In this document: positions 51,507-59,746 of the stretch, one piece after another
How the letters are laid out: every line of letters starts with the position of its first letter
Numbering within the stretch: position 1 is the first letter of the stretch
Assembly: GCF_016919445.1 (NCBI RefSeq)
Contig: NZ_CP070356.1
Coordinates: 3,364,001-3,428,000 of the forward strand
Source: Pseudomonas sp. PDNC002
GTDB lineage: Bacteria > Pseudomonadota > Gammaproteobacteria > Pseudomonadales > Pseudomonadaceae
Length of the DNA stretch: 64,000 nucleotides
Reading direction: 5' to 3'
Notes under the pieces: model-generated
Told to the model about the DNA's origin: nothing
Database searches by the model: none
What the model saw: only the letters and a program-made list of their open reading frames with translations
Position numbers and translations under genes: made by a program

Positions 51507-51522
51507 TCGCAACCCGGAAATG

Positions 51523-51550
51523 AAAAAGGCCGCTGATCAGCGGCCTTTTT
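51523..51550. terminator. Bidirectional intrinsic terminator, cysS / folD
   Basis: A-run, GGCCGCTG, AT, CAGCGGCC and a T-run between convergent genes. Confidence 0.88.
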
Positions 51551-51569
51551 CTTGCTCGTCGAAAACCTG

Positions 51570-52424
51570 TCAGGTGTGCAGGTGTTCAGCGGCGTACAGG
51601 GTGTTTTCCAGCAGGCAGGCGCGGGTCATCGGGCCAACGCCGCCCGGAACCGGGGTGATCCAGCTGGCGCGCTCGGCAGCCACGTCATATTCCACGTCGC
51701 CCACGAGCTTGCCGTCTTCCTGGCGGTTGATACCCACGTCGATGACGATGGCGCCTTCCTTGATCCACTCGCCCTTCACCAGGCCCGGCTTGCCGGCGGC
51801 CACGACCACCAGGTCGGCGCGGCGCACGTGGTCGGCCAGGTCGCGGGTGAAGCGGTGGGTCACGGTGACGGTGCAGCCGCCCAGCAGCAGTTCCAGCGCC
51901 ATGGGGCGGCCGACGATGTTCGATGCGCCCACTACCACGGCATCCAGGCCGTACAGGTCGATACCTGTGCTTTCCAGCAGCGTCATGATGCCTTTCGGGG
52001 TGCAGGGGCGTAGTAGCGGGATGCGCTGGGCCAGGCGGCCGATATTGAAGGGGTGGAAGCCGTCCACGTCCTTGTCCGGGTTGATCCGCTCCAGCAACTG
52101 GGAGGCATCGAGGTGGGCGGGGAGAGGCAGTTGGACGAGGATGCCATCGATGGCCGGGTCGGCATTCAGGCGGTCGATCAGTGCCAGCAGTTCTTCCTGG
52201 GTGGTGCTGGCGGGGAGGTCGTACGCCTGGGAGAGGAAGCCGACCTCTTCACAGTCCTTGCGCTTGTGCGCGACATAGACCTGAGAGGCGGGGTCGCTGC
52301 CGACCAGGATCACAGCCAGGCCGGGGATGCGCAGTCCTTGCTGGCGGCGTTCATTGACGCGTTGGGCAATCTGCTGGCGGAGGCTGGCGGCGATCGCTTT
52401 GCCGTCGATCAGTTTTGCAGTCAT
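51570..52424 (-). CDS. folD: Methylenetetrahydrofolate dehydrogenase / cyclohydrolase
   Basis: 284 residues, the usual length. NADP-dependent one-carbon enzyme that interconverts 5,10-methylene-, methenyl- and 10-formyl-THF. Signature blocks [14 protein letters not shown] (catalytic Lys), QLPLPAHLD and [13 protein letters not shown] are visible. ATG 52424 has only a weak ribosome-binding site. Confidence 0.96.
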   Translation of the reverse strand: MTAKLIDGKAIAASLRQQIAQRVNERRQQGLRIPGLAVILVGSDPASQVYVAHKRKDCEEVGFLSQAYDLPASTTQEELLALIDRLNADPAIDGILVQLPLPAHLDASQLLERINPDKDVDGFHPFNIGRLAQRIPLLRPCTPKGIMTLLESTGIDLYGLDAVVVGASNIVGRPMALELLLGGCTVTVTHRFTRDLADHVRRADLVVVAAGKPGLVKGEWIKEGAIVIDVGINRQEDGKLVGDVEYDVAAERASWITPVPGGVGPMTRACLLENTLYAAEHLHT

Positions 52425-52556
52425 GTCGGGGGGATAACCATTAAGGCGGGTGAAAAGAAGGCGCGCATTTTCGCACGCTGCCTCCATAAGGCAAAGGCGG
52501 GCGCCCCCGATTTGCCGTAACTCCTTTATCTCTTTGAACTTTTTTTAAAAAAGTTG

Positions 52557-52584
52557 TTGACGGGGTATGGCCTCATCGATAACA
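52557..52584 (+). promoter_or_regulatory. Promoter of the tRNA cluster
   Basis: TTGACG (52557-52562), then a -10 region within GATAACA (52578-52584) at about 15-16 bases spacing, followed by a GC-rich discriminator (GCGCCCC) as in stringently controlled stable-RNA promoters. It begins about 130 bases before the first tRNA. Confidence 0.6.
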
Positions 52585-52687
52585 TGCGCCCCGCTTGCCG
52601 AGCACAGCCTGAAACGAAAGACGAAGGCGGTGCCAACCGGTTCAGTGGTTTCCACTGATCTGCTTAGCAAGGGTTGCAGCCACTAAA

Positions 52688-52764
52688 GCGCCCGTAGCTC
52701 AGCTGGATAGAGCATCCGCCTTCTAAGCGGATGGTCGCAGGTTCGAGTCCTGCCGGGTGCGCCA
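52688..52764 (+). tRNA. tRNA-Arg (anticodon TCT)
   Basis: 77 nt, cloverleaf complete. Acceptor GCGCCCG/CGGGTGC, anticodon stem TCCGC/GCGGA with loop CTTCTAA (TCT), T-arm GCAGG TTCGAGT CCTGC. CCA is encoded. First of three tRNA genes. Confidence 0.97.
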
Positions 52765-52793
52765 AGTGGCGTTCGGTACAAGCATGTAATATG

Positions 52794-52869
52794 GTGGGCG
52801 TAGCTCAGTTGGTAGAGCACAGGATTGTGGCTCCTGGTGTCGTGGGTTCGATTCCCATCGTCCACCCCA
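52794..52869 (+). tRNA. tRNA-His (anticodon GTG)
   Basis: 76 nt. Acceptor GTGGGCG/CGTCCAC, anticodon loop TTGTGGC (GTG), T-loop TTCGATT, encoded CCA. A G at 52793 can pair with the discriminator C, as required of the extra G-1 of tRNA-His. Confidence 0.97.
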
Positions 52870-52921
52870 TATTCCGAAGCGCCAGGCCTAGAGCCTGGCG
52901 TTTTCGTTTCTGCGGTACCCT

Positions 52922-53006
52922 GCGGACGTGGTGAAATTGGTAGACACGCCGGATTTAGGTTCCGGTGGCGCAAGCTGTGAGAGTTCGAGTCTCTCCGTCC
53001 GCACCA
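52922..53006 (+). tRNA. tRNA-Leu (anticodon TAG)
   Basis: 85 nt with a class II long variable arm. Acceptor GCGGACG/CGTCCGC, anticodon stem CCGGA/TCCGG with loop TTTAGGT (TAG), encoded CCA. Confidence 0.97.
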
Positions 53007-53148
53007 TCTTCTCTCCATAAGCTCTCGCATCCGTGAACTTCCGCAGCTTCCGGCCTGGGTGACTTCTGCATCTCTAGCTACTAGAATGCTTGCCCTTGAT
53101 TCTGGGAGCCGGAAGGACCGGCTTACGTCTGTGCCACGAGGAATATCC

Positions 53149-54459
53149 ATGCAAGTTTCCGTTGAAAGCACCTCCGCTCTTGAGCGCCGCATGACCGTTG
53201 GCGTGCCGGCCGAGCGCATCGAGACCGAAGTCAACAAGCGTCTGCAGCAGACCGCTCGTCGCGCCAAGGTTCCTGGCTTCCGTCCCGGCAAGGTGCCGAT
53301 GAGCGTGATCCGTCAGCGCTACGAAGCCGCCGCTCGTCAGGAAGCCCTCGGTGACCTGATCCAGGAAACCTTCTACGAAGCAGTGGTTGAGCAGAAGCTG
53401 AACCCGGCCGGCGCTCCGTCCGTCGAGCCGAAAGTGTTCGAGAAAGAGAAGGGCCTCGAGTACGTCGCTACCTTCGAAGTCTTCCCGGAATTCCAGGTTG
53501 CCGGTTTCGACGGCATCAAGGTCGAGCGCCTGCAGGCTGATGTGGCTGATGCCGATCTCGACAACATGCTGGAAATCCTGCGCAAGCAGAACACCCGCTT
53601 CGAAGCTGTTGACCGTGCCGCTCAGAACGACGACCAGGTGAACATCGACTTCGTCGGCAAGATCGACGGCGAAGCCTTCGCTGGCGGTTCCGCCAAGGGC
53701 ACCCTGCTGGTGCTGGGCTCCGGCCGCATGATCCCGGGCTTCGAAGAAGGCCTGGTCGGCGCCAAGGCCGGTGAAGAGCGCGTTCTGAACGTGACCTTCC
53801 CCGAGGACTACCAGAACCTGGACCTGGCCGGCAAAGCCGCCGAGTTCACCGCTACCGTCAACAGCGTCGCCGAGCCGAAGCTGCCGGAACTGAACGAAGA
53901 GTTCTTCGCTCTGTTCGGCGTGAAGGAAAGCACCCTGGAAGGCTTCCGTACCGAAGTTCGCAAGAACATGGAGCGCGAGCTGCGTCAGGCCATCAAGTCC
54001 AAGGTGAAGAACCAGGTGATGGAAGGTCTGGTCGAGACCAACCCGATCGAAGTTCCGAAAGCCCTGATCGGCAACGAAGTCAATCGTCTGCGCGTGCAGG
54101 CCGTCCAGCAGTTCGGTGGCAACATCAAGCCCGACCAACTGCCGGCTGAGCTGTTCGAAGAGCAGGCCAAGCGCCGCGTCGTGCTGGGTCTGATCGTCGC
54201 CGAGCTGGTCAAGCAGCACGAGCTGAAGGCTGATGAAGCCCGCGTTCGCGAAATGATCGAAGAGATGGCTTCCGCTTATCAGGAGCCGGAACAAGTTGTT
54301 TCCTGGTACTACAAGAACGACCAGCAACTGAACGAAGTTCGCTCGGTTGTACTGGAAGAACAAGTTGTAGATACTGTCCTGCAGAAGGCCAATGTGACCG
54401 ACAAGCAGGTATCCTACGAAGACGCGGTCAAGCCTGCAGAAGCTCCGCAAGCGGCCTGA
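53149..54459 (+). CDS. tig: Trigger factor
   Basis: 436 residues. Ribosome-bound chaperone and prolyl isomerase. The ribosome-binding signature [17 protein letters not shown] (about residues 37-53) is intact, followed by an FKBP-type isomerase domain (about 155-240) and a helical C-terminal arm region. ATG 53149 has a GAGG site; an in-frame start at 53059 is not expected. In P. aeruginosa I recall a two-component pair between the tRNA cluster and tig; it is absent here. Confidence 0.97.
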   Translation: MQVSVESTSALERRMTVGVPAERIETEVNKRLQQTARRAKVPGFRPGKVPMSVIRQRYEAAARQEALGDLIQETFYEAVVEQKLNPAGAPSVEPKVFEKEKGLEYVATFEVFPEFQVAGFDGIKVERLQADVADADLDNMLEILRKQNTRFEAVDRAAQNDDQVNIDFVGKIDGEAFAGGSAKGTLLVLGSGRMIPGFEEGLVGAKAGEERVLNVTFPEDYQNLDLAGKAAEFTATVNSVAEPKLPELNEEFFALFGVKESTLEGFRTEVRKNMERELRQAIKSKVKNQVMEGLVETNPIEVPKALIGNEVNRLRVQAVQQFGGNIKPDQLPAELFEEQAKRRVVLGLIVAELVKQHELKADEARVREMIEEMASAYQEPEQVVSWYYKNDQQLNEVRSVVLEEQVVDTVLQKANVTDKQVSYEDAVKPAEAPQAA

Positions 54460-54480
54460 TCCAGCGCTTCGTTCGATCGT

Positions 54481-54508
54481 CACAAGCCAGCCTTCGGGCT
54501 GGCTTGTG
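54481..54508 (+). terminator. Hairpin after tig
   Basis: Perfect 12-bp stem (CACAAGCCAGCC / GGCTGGCTTGTG) with a TTCG tetraloop, 22 bases after the tig stop. No T-run, so it may stabilise the tig mRNA 3' end or only partly terminate. Confidence 0.7.
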
Positions 54509-54552
54509 CGTCTATAGAGACATGACTTTTTATTAGGGAGTGATCGTCGGAC

Positions 54553-55191
54553 ATGCATAATCCTTATATGCCGCAAGTTCCGAACATTCAGGCTGCTGGT
54601 GGTCTGGTGCCGATGGTGGTGGAGCAATCTGCCCGCGGTGAGCGTTCCTACGACATCTATTCGCGCCTGCTGAAGGAGCGGATCATCTTCCTGGTCGGCC
54701 AGGTCGAGGACTACATGGCCAACCTCGTGGTGGCCCAGTTGCTGTTCCTCGAGGCCGAGAATCCGGACAAGGATATCCACCTCTACATCAACTCCCCAGG
54801 CGGCTCCGTGACCGCTGGCATGTCGATCTACGACACCATGCAGTTCATCAAGCCCGACGTGTCCACCATCTGCGTGGGCCAGGCGTGCAGCATGGGTGCC
54901 CTGTTGCTGGCTGGCGGCGCCGCGGGCAAGCGCTACTGCCTGCCGCACTCGCGCATGATGATCCACCAGCCGCTGGGTGGTTTCCAGGGCCAGGCCTCGG
55001 ACATCGAGATCCATGCCAAGGAAATCCTCTTCATCAAGGAGCGCCTGAACCAGGTGCTGGCACATCACACCGGCCAGCCGCTGGATATCATCGCCCGCGA
55101 TACTGATCGCGACCGCTTCATGAGCGGCGAAGAAGCGGTCAACTACGGTCTGATCGATCAGGTCTTCACTCAGCGTCCTTCCGCCAGCTGA
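54553..55191 (+). CDS. clpP: ATP-dependent Clp protease proteolytic subunit
   Basis: 212 residues. Serine peptidase with Ser113 ([12 protein letters not shown]), His138 (MMIHQPLGG) and Asp187 (RDTDRDRF) in the usual triad, and the NSPGGSV oxyanion loop. Forms the barrel that ClpX (next gene) feeds. Propeptide [13 protein letters not shown] is typical. Confidence 0.98.
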   Translation: MHNPYMPQVPNIQAAGGLVPMVVEQSARGERSYDIYSRLLKERIIFLVGQVEDYMANLVVAQLLFLEAENPDKDIHLYINSPGGSVTAGMSIYDTMQFIKPDVSTICVGQACSMGALLLAGGAAGKRYCLPHSRMMIHQPLGGFQGQASDIEIHAKEILFIKERLNQVLAHHTGQPLDIIARDTDRDRFMSGEEAVNYGLIDQVFTQRPSAS

Positions 55192-55207
55192 GTCTCTCCG
55201 CAATACG

Positions 55208-55227
55208 GCGGCCGGTGATCCGGCCGC
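55208..55227 (+). terminator. Hairpin between clpP and clpX
   Basis: Perfect 8-bp stem GCGGCCGG / CCGGCCGC with a TGAT loop, 17 bases after the clpP stop. No T-run. Probably partial termination or 3' stabilisation between the two genes. Confidence 0.5.
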
Positions 55228-55299
55228 TTCGCGGGCTTGAAAATGCCTGCGAATGCCTTCATCTTGTCCTTCACGTATATCCCCGATTGGAACGATCGA

Positions 55300-56580
55300 A
55301 TGACTGACACCCGCAACGGCGAGGACAACGGCAAGCTGCTGTATTGCTCCTTCTGCGGCAAGAGCCAGCACGAAGTGCGCAAGTTGATTGCCGGCCCCTC
55401 GGTCTTTATCTGCGACGAGTGCGTCGACCTGTGCAATGACATCATCCGCGAGGAGGTGCAGGAGGCACAGGCTGAGAGCAGTGCACACAAGCTTCCGGCG
55501 CCGAAAGAGATCCGCACCATCCTCGATCAGTACGTGATCGGCCAGGAACGTGCCAAGAAAACCCTGGCAGTAGCGGTGTACAACCACTACAAGCGCCTCA
55601 ACCAGCGTGAGCGCAAGGATGACGTCGAGCTGGGCAAGAGCAACATCCTGCTGATCGGGCCGACTGGCTCGGGCAAGACGCTGCTTGCCGAGACACTGGC
55701 GCGCCTGCTCAACGTTCCCTTCACCATCGCCGATGCCACTACCCTCACCGAGGCGGGCTATGTGGGCGAGGATGTCGAGAACATCATCCAGAAGTTGCTG
55801 CAGAAGTGCGACTACGACGTCGAGAAGGCCCAGATGGGCATCGTCTACATCGACGAAATCGACAAGATCTCGCGCAAGTCCGACAATCCGTCGATCACCC
55901 GCGACGTGTCTGGCGAAGGCGTTCAGCAGGCGCTGCTGAAGCTGATCGAGGGCACCGTGGCTTCCGTGCCGCCGCAGGGCGGCCGCAAGCACCCGCAGCA
56001 GGAGTTCCTGCAGGTCGACACCCGTAACATCCTGTTCATCTGTGGTGGTGCGTTCGCTGGCCTGGAAAAGGTCATCCAGAACCGTTCCACCAAGGGCGGC
56101 ATCGGCTTCAGCGCCGAGGTTCGCAGTCAGGAAGCGGGCAAGAAGGTAGGTGAAGCGCTGCGCGAAGTCGAACCGGAAGATCTGGTGAAATTCGGTCTGA
56201 TTCCGGAGTTCGTTGGCCGCCTGCCGATCATCGCGACCCTTGACGAGCTGGACGAGCCTGCGCTGATGCAGATTCTGACCGAGCCGAAGAACGCGCTGAC
56301 CAAGCAGTACGCCAAGCTCTTCGAAATGGAAGGCGTGGACCTCGAGTTCCGTCCGGACGCGCTCAAGGCCGTTGCCCGTCGCGCTCTGGAGCGCAAGACT
56401 GGCGCCCGTGGCCTGCGTTCGATCCTCGAAGGCATCCTGCTCGATACCATGTACGAAATCCCCTCGCAGAACGATGTCAGCAAGGTGGTGATCGACGAAA
56501 GCGTCATCGAGGGCTCCTCCCAGCCGCTGCTGATCTACGAGAACAGCGAGCAGCCGGCCAAGGCTGCACCTGACGCCTGA
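55300..56580 (+). CDS. clpX: ATP-dependent Clp protease ATP-binding subunit ClpX
   Basis: 426 residues. AAA+ unfoldase with N-terminal zinc-binding domain ([11 protein letters not shown] ... CDECVDLC), Walker A GPTGSGKT (about 119-126), Walker [11 protein letters not shown] and the IGF loop ([10 protein letters not shown]) that docks ClpP. ATG 55300 has a GGAA site; an in-frame ATG at 55237 is less likely. A strong terminator follows. Confidence 0.98.
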   Translation: MTDTRNGEDNGKLLYCSFCGKSQHEVRKLIAGPSVFICDECVDLCNDIIREEVQEAQAESSAHKLPAPKEIRTILDQYVIGQERAKKTLAVAVYNHYKRLNQRERKDDVELGKSNILLIGPTGSGKTLLAETLARLLNVPFTIADATTLTEAGYVGEDVENIIQKLLQKCDYDVEKAQMGIVYIDEIDKISRKSDNPSITRDVSGEGVQQALLKLIEGTVASVPPQGGRKHPQQEFLQVDTRNILFICGGAFAGLEKVIQNRSTKGGIGFSAEVRSQEAGKKVGEALREVEPEDLVKFGLIPEFVGRLPIIATLDELDEPALMQILTEPKNALTKQYAKLFEMEGVDLEFRPDALKAVARRALERKTGARGLRSILEGILLDTMYEIPSQNDVSKVVIDESVIEGSSQPLLIYENSEQPAKAAPDA

Positions 56581-56585
56581 AACCA

Positions 56586-56611
56586 GAAGGGGCCCTAGGG
56601 CCCCTTTTTTC
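56586..56611 (+). terminator. Intrinsic terminator of clpX
   Basis: AAGGGGCCC, TA, GGGCCCCTT and a T-run beginning five bases after the clpX stop. Confidence 0.9.
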
Positions 56612-56626
56612 TTCCCATCTACCGCG

Positions 56627-56657
56627 CTTGTTTTTTCCCTGCCCTAACCCCATCTTA
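56627..56657 (+). promoter_or_regulatory. Sigma-32-type heat-shock promoter of lon
   Basis: CTTGTT (56627-56632), a 15-base spacer, CCCCATCTTA (56648-56657). It closely matches the CTTGAA / CCCCATNT consensus. It lies about 60 bases before the lon ATG. Confidence 0.75.
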
Positions 56658-56713
56658 GGCCGAAGGGTCCAATCCCATCGTTTTGGCCAAGTGCCGCTGT
56701 AGAGCCGAATATC

Positions 56714-59110
56714 ATGAAAACACTCGTCGAGTTGCCCCTGCTCCCCCTGCGTGACGTAGTGGTGTATCCGCACATGGTCATCCCGCTGTTCGTGGGACGT
56801 GAGAAATCGATCGAGGCCCTCGAGGCCGCCATGACCGGCGACAAACAGATCCTGTTGCTGGCGCAGAAAAACCCCGCCGACGACGATCCGGGCGAAGACG
56901 GCCTGTATCGCATGGGCACCGTGGCCACCGTCCTGCAACTGCTCAAACTGCCCGATGGCACCGTCAAGGTGCTGGTCGAAGGTGAGCAGCGTGGTCAGGT
57001 AGAGCGTTTCATCGACGAAGATGCCTATTGCCGCGCCGAAGTTTCGATCATTGACGAAGCCGCTGTCGGCGAGCGCGAGTCCGAGGTCTTCACCCGCAGC
57101 CTCCTGAGCCAGTTCGAGCAGTACGTGCAGCTGGGCAAGAAAGTCCCTGCCGAGGTGCTGTCCTCCCTGAACAGCATCGACGAGCCTGGTCGCCTGGTTG
57201 ACACCATGGCAGCGCACATGGCGCTGAAGATCGAGCAGAAACAGGAAATTCTCGAAATCACCGAGCTGTCTGCTCGTGTCGAGCATGTTCTGGCGATGCT
57301 GGATGCCGAGATCGACCTGCTGCAGGTCGAGAAGCGCATCCGTGGCCGCGTCAAGAAGCAGATGGAGCGCAGTCAGCGCGAGTACTACCTCAACGAGCAG
57401 ATGAAGGCCATCCAGAAGGAACTGGGTGACATCGATGAAGGCCATAACGAAGTCGAGGAGCTGAAGAAGCGTATCGACGCCGCTGGCCTGAGCAAGGAGG
57501 CCATGGCCAAGGCCACTGCCGAGCTGAACAAGCTCAAGCAGATGTCGCCGATGTCCGCCGAGGCCACCGTTGTGCGCTCCTATATCGATTGGCTGGTGAA
57601 CGTGCCGTGGAAAGCCGAGAGCAAGGTTCGCCACGACCTGGACAAGGCCGAGGACATCCTCGACGCCGACCACTATGGCTTGGAAGAGGTCAAGGAGCGC
57701 ATCCTTGAGTACCTCGCCGTGCAGAAGCGCGTTAAGAAGCTCAAGGGGCCGGTGCTCTGCCTGGTCGGCCCGCCCGGCGTTGGCAAGACGTCGCTGGCGG
57801 AGTCCATTGCCCGTGCGACCAATCGCAAGTTCGTACGCATGGCCTTGGGTGGCGTGCGTGACGAGGCGGAAATCCGTGGTCACCGCCGTACCTACATCGG
57901 TTCCATGCCCGGTCGTCTGATTCAGAAAATGACTAAGGTGGGCGTGCGCAACCCGCTGTTCCTGCTCGACGAGATCGACAAGATGGGCAGCGACATGCGC
58001 GGCGATCCCGCTTCGGCGCTGCTGGAAGTGCTGGATCCGGAACAGAATCACAACTTCAACGACCACTATCTCGAAGTGGATTACGATCTCTCCGACGTGA
58101 TGTTCCTCTGCACGGCGAACTCCATGAACATTCCGGCAGCGTTGCTGGACCGTATGGAGGTCATTCGTCTGCCGGGCTACACCGAGGACGAGAAGATCAA
58201 CATCGCCTCGAAATATCTTGTACCGAAACAGACTGCGGCCAATGGACTCAAGAAGGGCGAGCTGGCCTTCGAGGAGGCGGCCACTCGCGACATCATCCGT
58301 TACTACACCCGCGAGGCCGGTGTGCGTGGCCTGGAGCGACAGATCGCCAAGGTCTGCCGCAAGGCGGTGAAGGAGGGTGGCAAGGCGAAGCGCATCGACG
58401 CCATCGTGACCCCGGATTCGCTGGAAAATTACCTGGGTGTGCGCAAGTTCCGTTACGGGCTGGCCGAGCAGCAGGACCAGATCGGCCAAGTGACCGGCCT
58501 TGCGTGGACTTCGGTGGGCGGTGAGTTGCTGACCATTGAGTCGGCCATGGTTCCGGGCAAGGGCGCGCTGACCAAGACCGGCTCGCTGGGCGACGTCATG
58601 GCTGAGTCGATCACTGCCGCGCTGACCGTGGTTCGAAGTCGTTCGAAGAGCCTGGGCATCGCTCCGGACTTCCACGAGAAGCACGATATCCATATCCATG
58701 TGCCGGAAGGCGCGACGCCCAAGGACGGCCCTAGCGCGGGCATCGGCATGTGCACGGCGCTGGTCTCGGCCATCACGCAGATTCCTGTGCGCGCCGACGT
58801 TGCCATGACCGGTGAAATCACCCTCCGAGGCCAAGTGCTGGCCATCGGTGGTCTGAAAGAAAAACTTCTCGCCGCGCATCGAGGCGGAATCAAGACTGTG
58901 ATCATTCCCGAGGAAAACGTACGAGACCTTAGGGAAATTCCGGACAATATTAAGGCTGATCTCGTTATTAAACCGGTTAAATGGATTGACGAGGTCCTGC
59001 AAATTGCGCTGCAATACGCCCCGGAGCCCTTGCCCGATGCGGCTCCCGAGATGGTTGCAAAGGATGAGAAGCGCGAGTCTGATTCCAAGGAGCGAATCAG
59101 CACGCATTAG
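56714..59110 (+). CDS. lon: ATP-dependent protease Lon
   Basis: 798 residues. LonA type: N-terminal substrate-binding domain (LPLLPLRDVVVYPHMVIPLF), AAA+ module with GPPGVGKTSLAES (Walker A about 355-362) and FLLDEIDKMG, and a C-terminal serine-lysine peptidase (PKDGPSAGIGMCTAL with Ser; Lys in KEKLLAA). Degrades misfolded and regulatory proteins. The heat-shock promoter upstream fits this. Confidence 0.98.
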   Translation: MKTLVELPLLPLRDVVVYPHMVIPLFVGREKSIEALEAAMTGDKQILLLAQKNPADDDPGEDGLYRMGTVATVLQLLKLPDGTVKVLVEGEQRGQVERFIDEDAYCRAEVSIIDEAAVGERESEVFTRSLLSQFEQYVQLGKKVPAEVLSSLNSIDEPGRLVDTMAAHMALKIEQKQEILEITELSARVEHVLAMLDAEIDLLQVEKRIRGRVKKQMERSQREYYLNEQMKAIQKELGDIDEGHNEVEELKKRIDAAGLSKEAMAKATAELNKLKQMSPMSAEATVVRSYIDWLVNVPWKAESKVRHDLDKAEDILDADHYGLEEVKERILEYLAVQKRVKKLKGPVLCLVGPPGVGKTSLAESIARATNRKFVRMALGGVRDEAEIRGHRRTYIGSMPGRLIQKMTKVGVRNPLFLLDEIDKMGSDMRGDPASALLEVLDPEQNHNFNDHYLEVDYDLSDVMFLCTANSMNIPAALLDRMEVIRLPGYTEDEKINIASKYLVPKQTAANGLKKGELAFEEAATRDIIRYYTREAGVRGLERQIAKVCRKAVKEGGKAKRIDAIVTPDSLENYLGVRKFRYGLAEQQDQIGQVTGLAWTSVGGELLTIESAMVPGKGALTKTGSLGDVMAESITAALTVVRSRSKSLGIAPDFHEKHDIHIHVPEGATPKDGPSAGIGMCTALVSAITQIPVRADVAMTGEITLRGQVLAIGGLKEKLLAAHRGGIKTVIIPEENVRDLREIPDNIKADLVIKPVKWIDEVLQIALQYAPEPLPDAAPEMVAKDEKRESDSKERISTH

Positions 59111-59123
59111 TTGGGGGGCTTTC

Positions 59124-59152
59124 TTGACACTGTTTTTGAGCCCTTGTTATAA
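59124..59152 (+). promoter_or_regulatory. Sigma-70 promoter of hupB
   Basis: TTGACA (59124-59129), 17 bases, TTATAA (59147-59152). A near-consensus promoter within the 136-base gap after lon. Predicted start near 59160, giving a leader of about 87 bases. Confidence 0.85.
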
Positions 59153-59246
59153 AGCGGCACTTGCTTTGTCAGTTGGCAAACCAACACCTGCTTTTGCTTA
59201 CACCTAACACCTAGAAACATACTCAACAGAAATAAGGGGACTTAGA

Positions 59247-59519
59247 GTGAACAAGTCGGAACTGATCGATGCTATCGCCGCATCTGCTGATATCCCGAAA
59301 GCTGTTGCCGGTCGCGCTCTGGACGCGGTGATCGAGTCCGTAACTGGCGCCCTGAAGGCTGGTGACTCCGTCGTACTGGTCGGCTTCGGCACCTTCGCTG
59401 TCAAAGAGCGTGCTGCTCGCACCGGTCGCAACCCGCAAACCGGCAAGCCGATCAAGATCGCTGCTGCTAAGATCCCGGGCTTCAAGGCCGGTAAAGCCCT
59501 CAAGGATGCCGTTAACTAA
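59247..59519 (+). CDS. hupB: Nucleoid protein HU-beta
   Basis: 90 residues. Histone-like DNA-binding protein with the HU signature [20 protein letters not shown]. The start is GTG at 59247, after an AAGGGGA site. A strong upstream promoter fits the abundance of HU. Confidence 0.97.
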   Translation: MNKSELIDAIAASADIPKAVAGRALDAVIESVTGALKAGDSVVLVGFGTFAVKERAARTGRNPQTGKPIKIAAAKIPGFKAGKALKDAVN

Positions 59520-59541
59520 GCGTCTTTTTGGACTTGACCTG

Positions 59542-59569
59542 GATCGGTTCAGCCTTGGCTGAACCGATC
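59542..59569 (+). terminator. Stem-loop after hupB
   Basis: Perfect 13-bp stem GATCGGTTCAGCC / GGCTGAACCGATC with a two-base loop, 22 bases after the hupB stop. There is no T-run, so it is a structure or weak terminator rather than a clear one. Confidence 0.55.
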
Positions 59570-59571
59570 AC

Positions 59572-59645
59572 GGAGCGGTGAGCCGGCAGGCTTCAAACCA
59601 GTCGGACTCACAGGGGTCACGGGCTCAAGCCCGCAAGCTCCACCA
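59572..59645 (+). other. selC-like element (tRNA-Sec-like, not a complete cloverleaf)
   Basis: 74 bases. It starts GGAGC, ends GCTCC-A-CCA, and contains the sequence GGCTTCAAACC, whose centre matches the anticodon loop of tRNA-Sec (TCA anticodon). The segments GTGAG / CTCAC and CCGG / CGG pair around it, making one long hairpin. A D-arm is missing and the T-arm is abnormal (C in place of the first T of the loop). A terminator follows at once. It may be a decayed tRNA gene, a small RNA or coincidence. Confidence 0.4.
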
Positions 59646-59652
59646 GTTACGA

Positions 59653-59682
59653 GAAGGCGCATCCTCGGATGCGCCTTTCTTA
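59653..59682 (+). terminator. Intrinsic terminator after the selC-like element
   Basis: AAGGCGCATCC, TC, GGATGCGCCTT and a short T-rich tail. It could end transcripts from hupB and from the element. Confidence 0.82.
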
Positions 59683-59746
59683 TATCCGCCTTTTTTTTCA
59701 CGCCGCGCCGCCATTGACGGCTGGCCGCGTTCGCGCCGGGGGCCGC

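Noticed and set aside
48396-51512. Very long open frame antisense to glnS and cysS
   Set aside because: Spans two unrelated conserved genes in the opposite strand, as only a codon-bias artefact would.
53074-55992. 972-codon open frame antisense to tig, clpP and part of clpX
   Set aside because: Same reasons; it also crosses the intergenic terminator hairpins.
56504-59107. 867-codon open frame antisense to lon
   Set aside because: Shadow frame; lon on the plus strand has complete family motifs.
59572-59645. A functional tRNA-Sec gene
   Set aside because: Despite the anticodon-loop match it lacks a D-arm, the long variable arm and a normal T-arm, so I report it only as selC-like.
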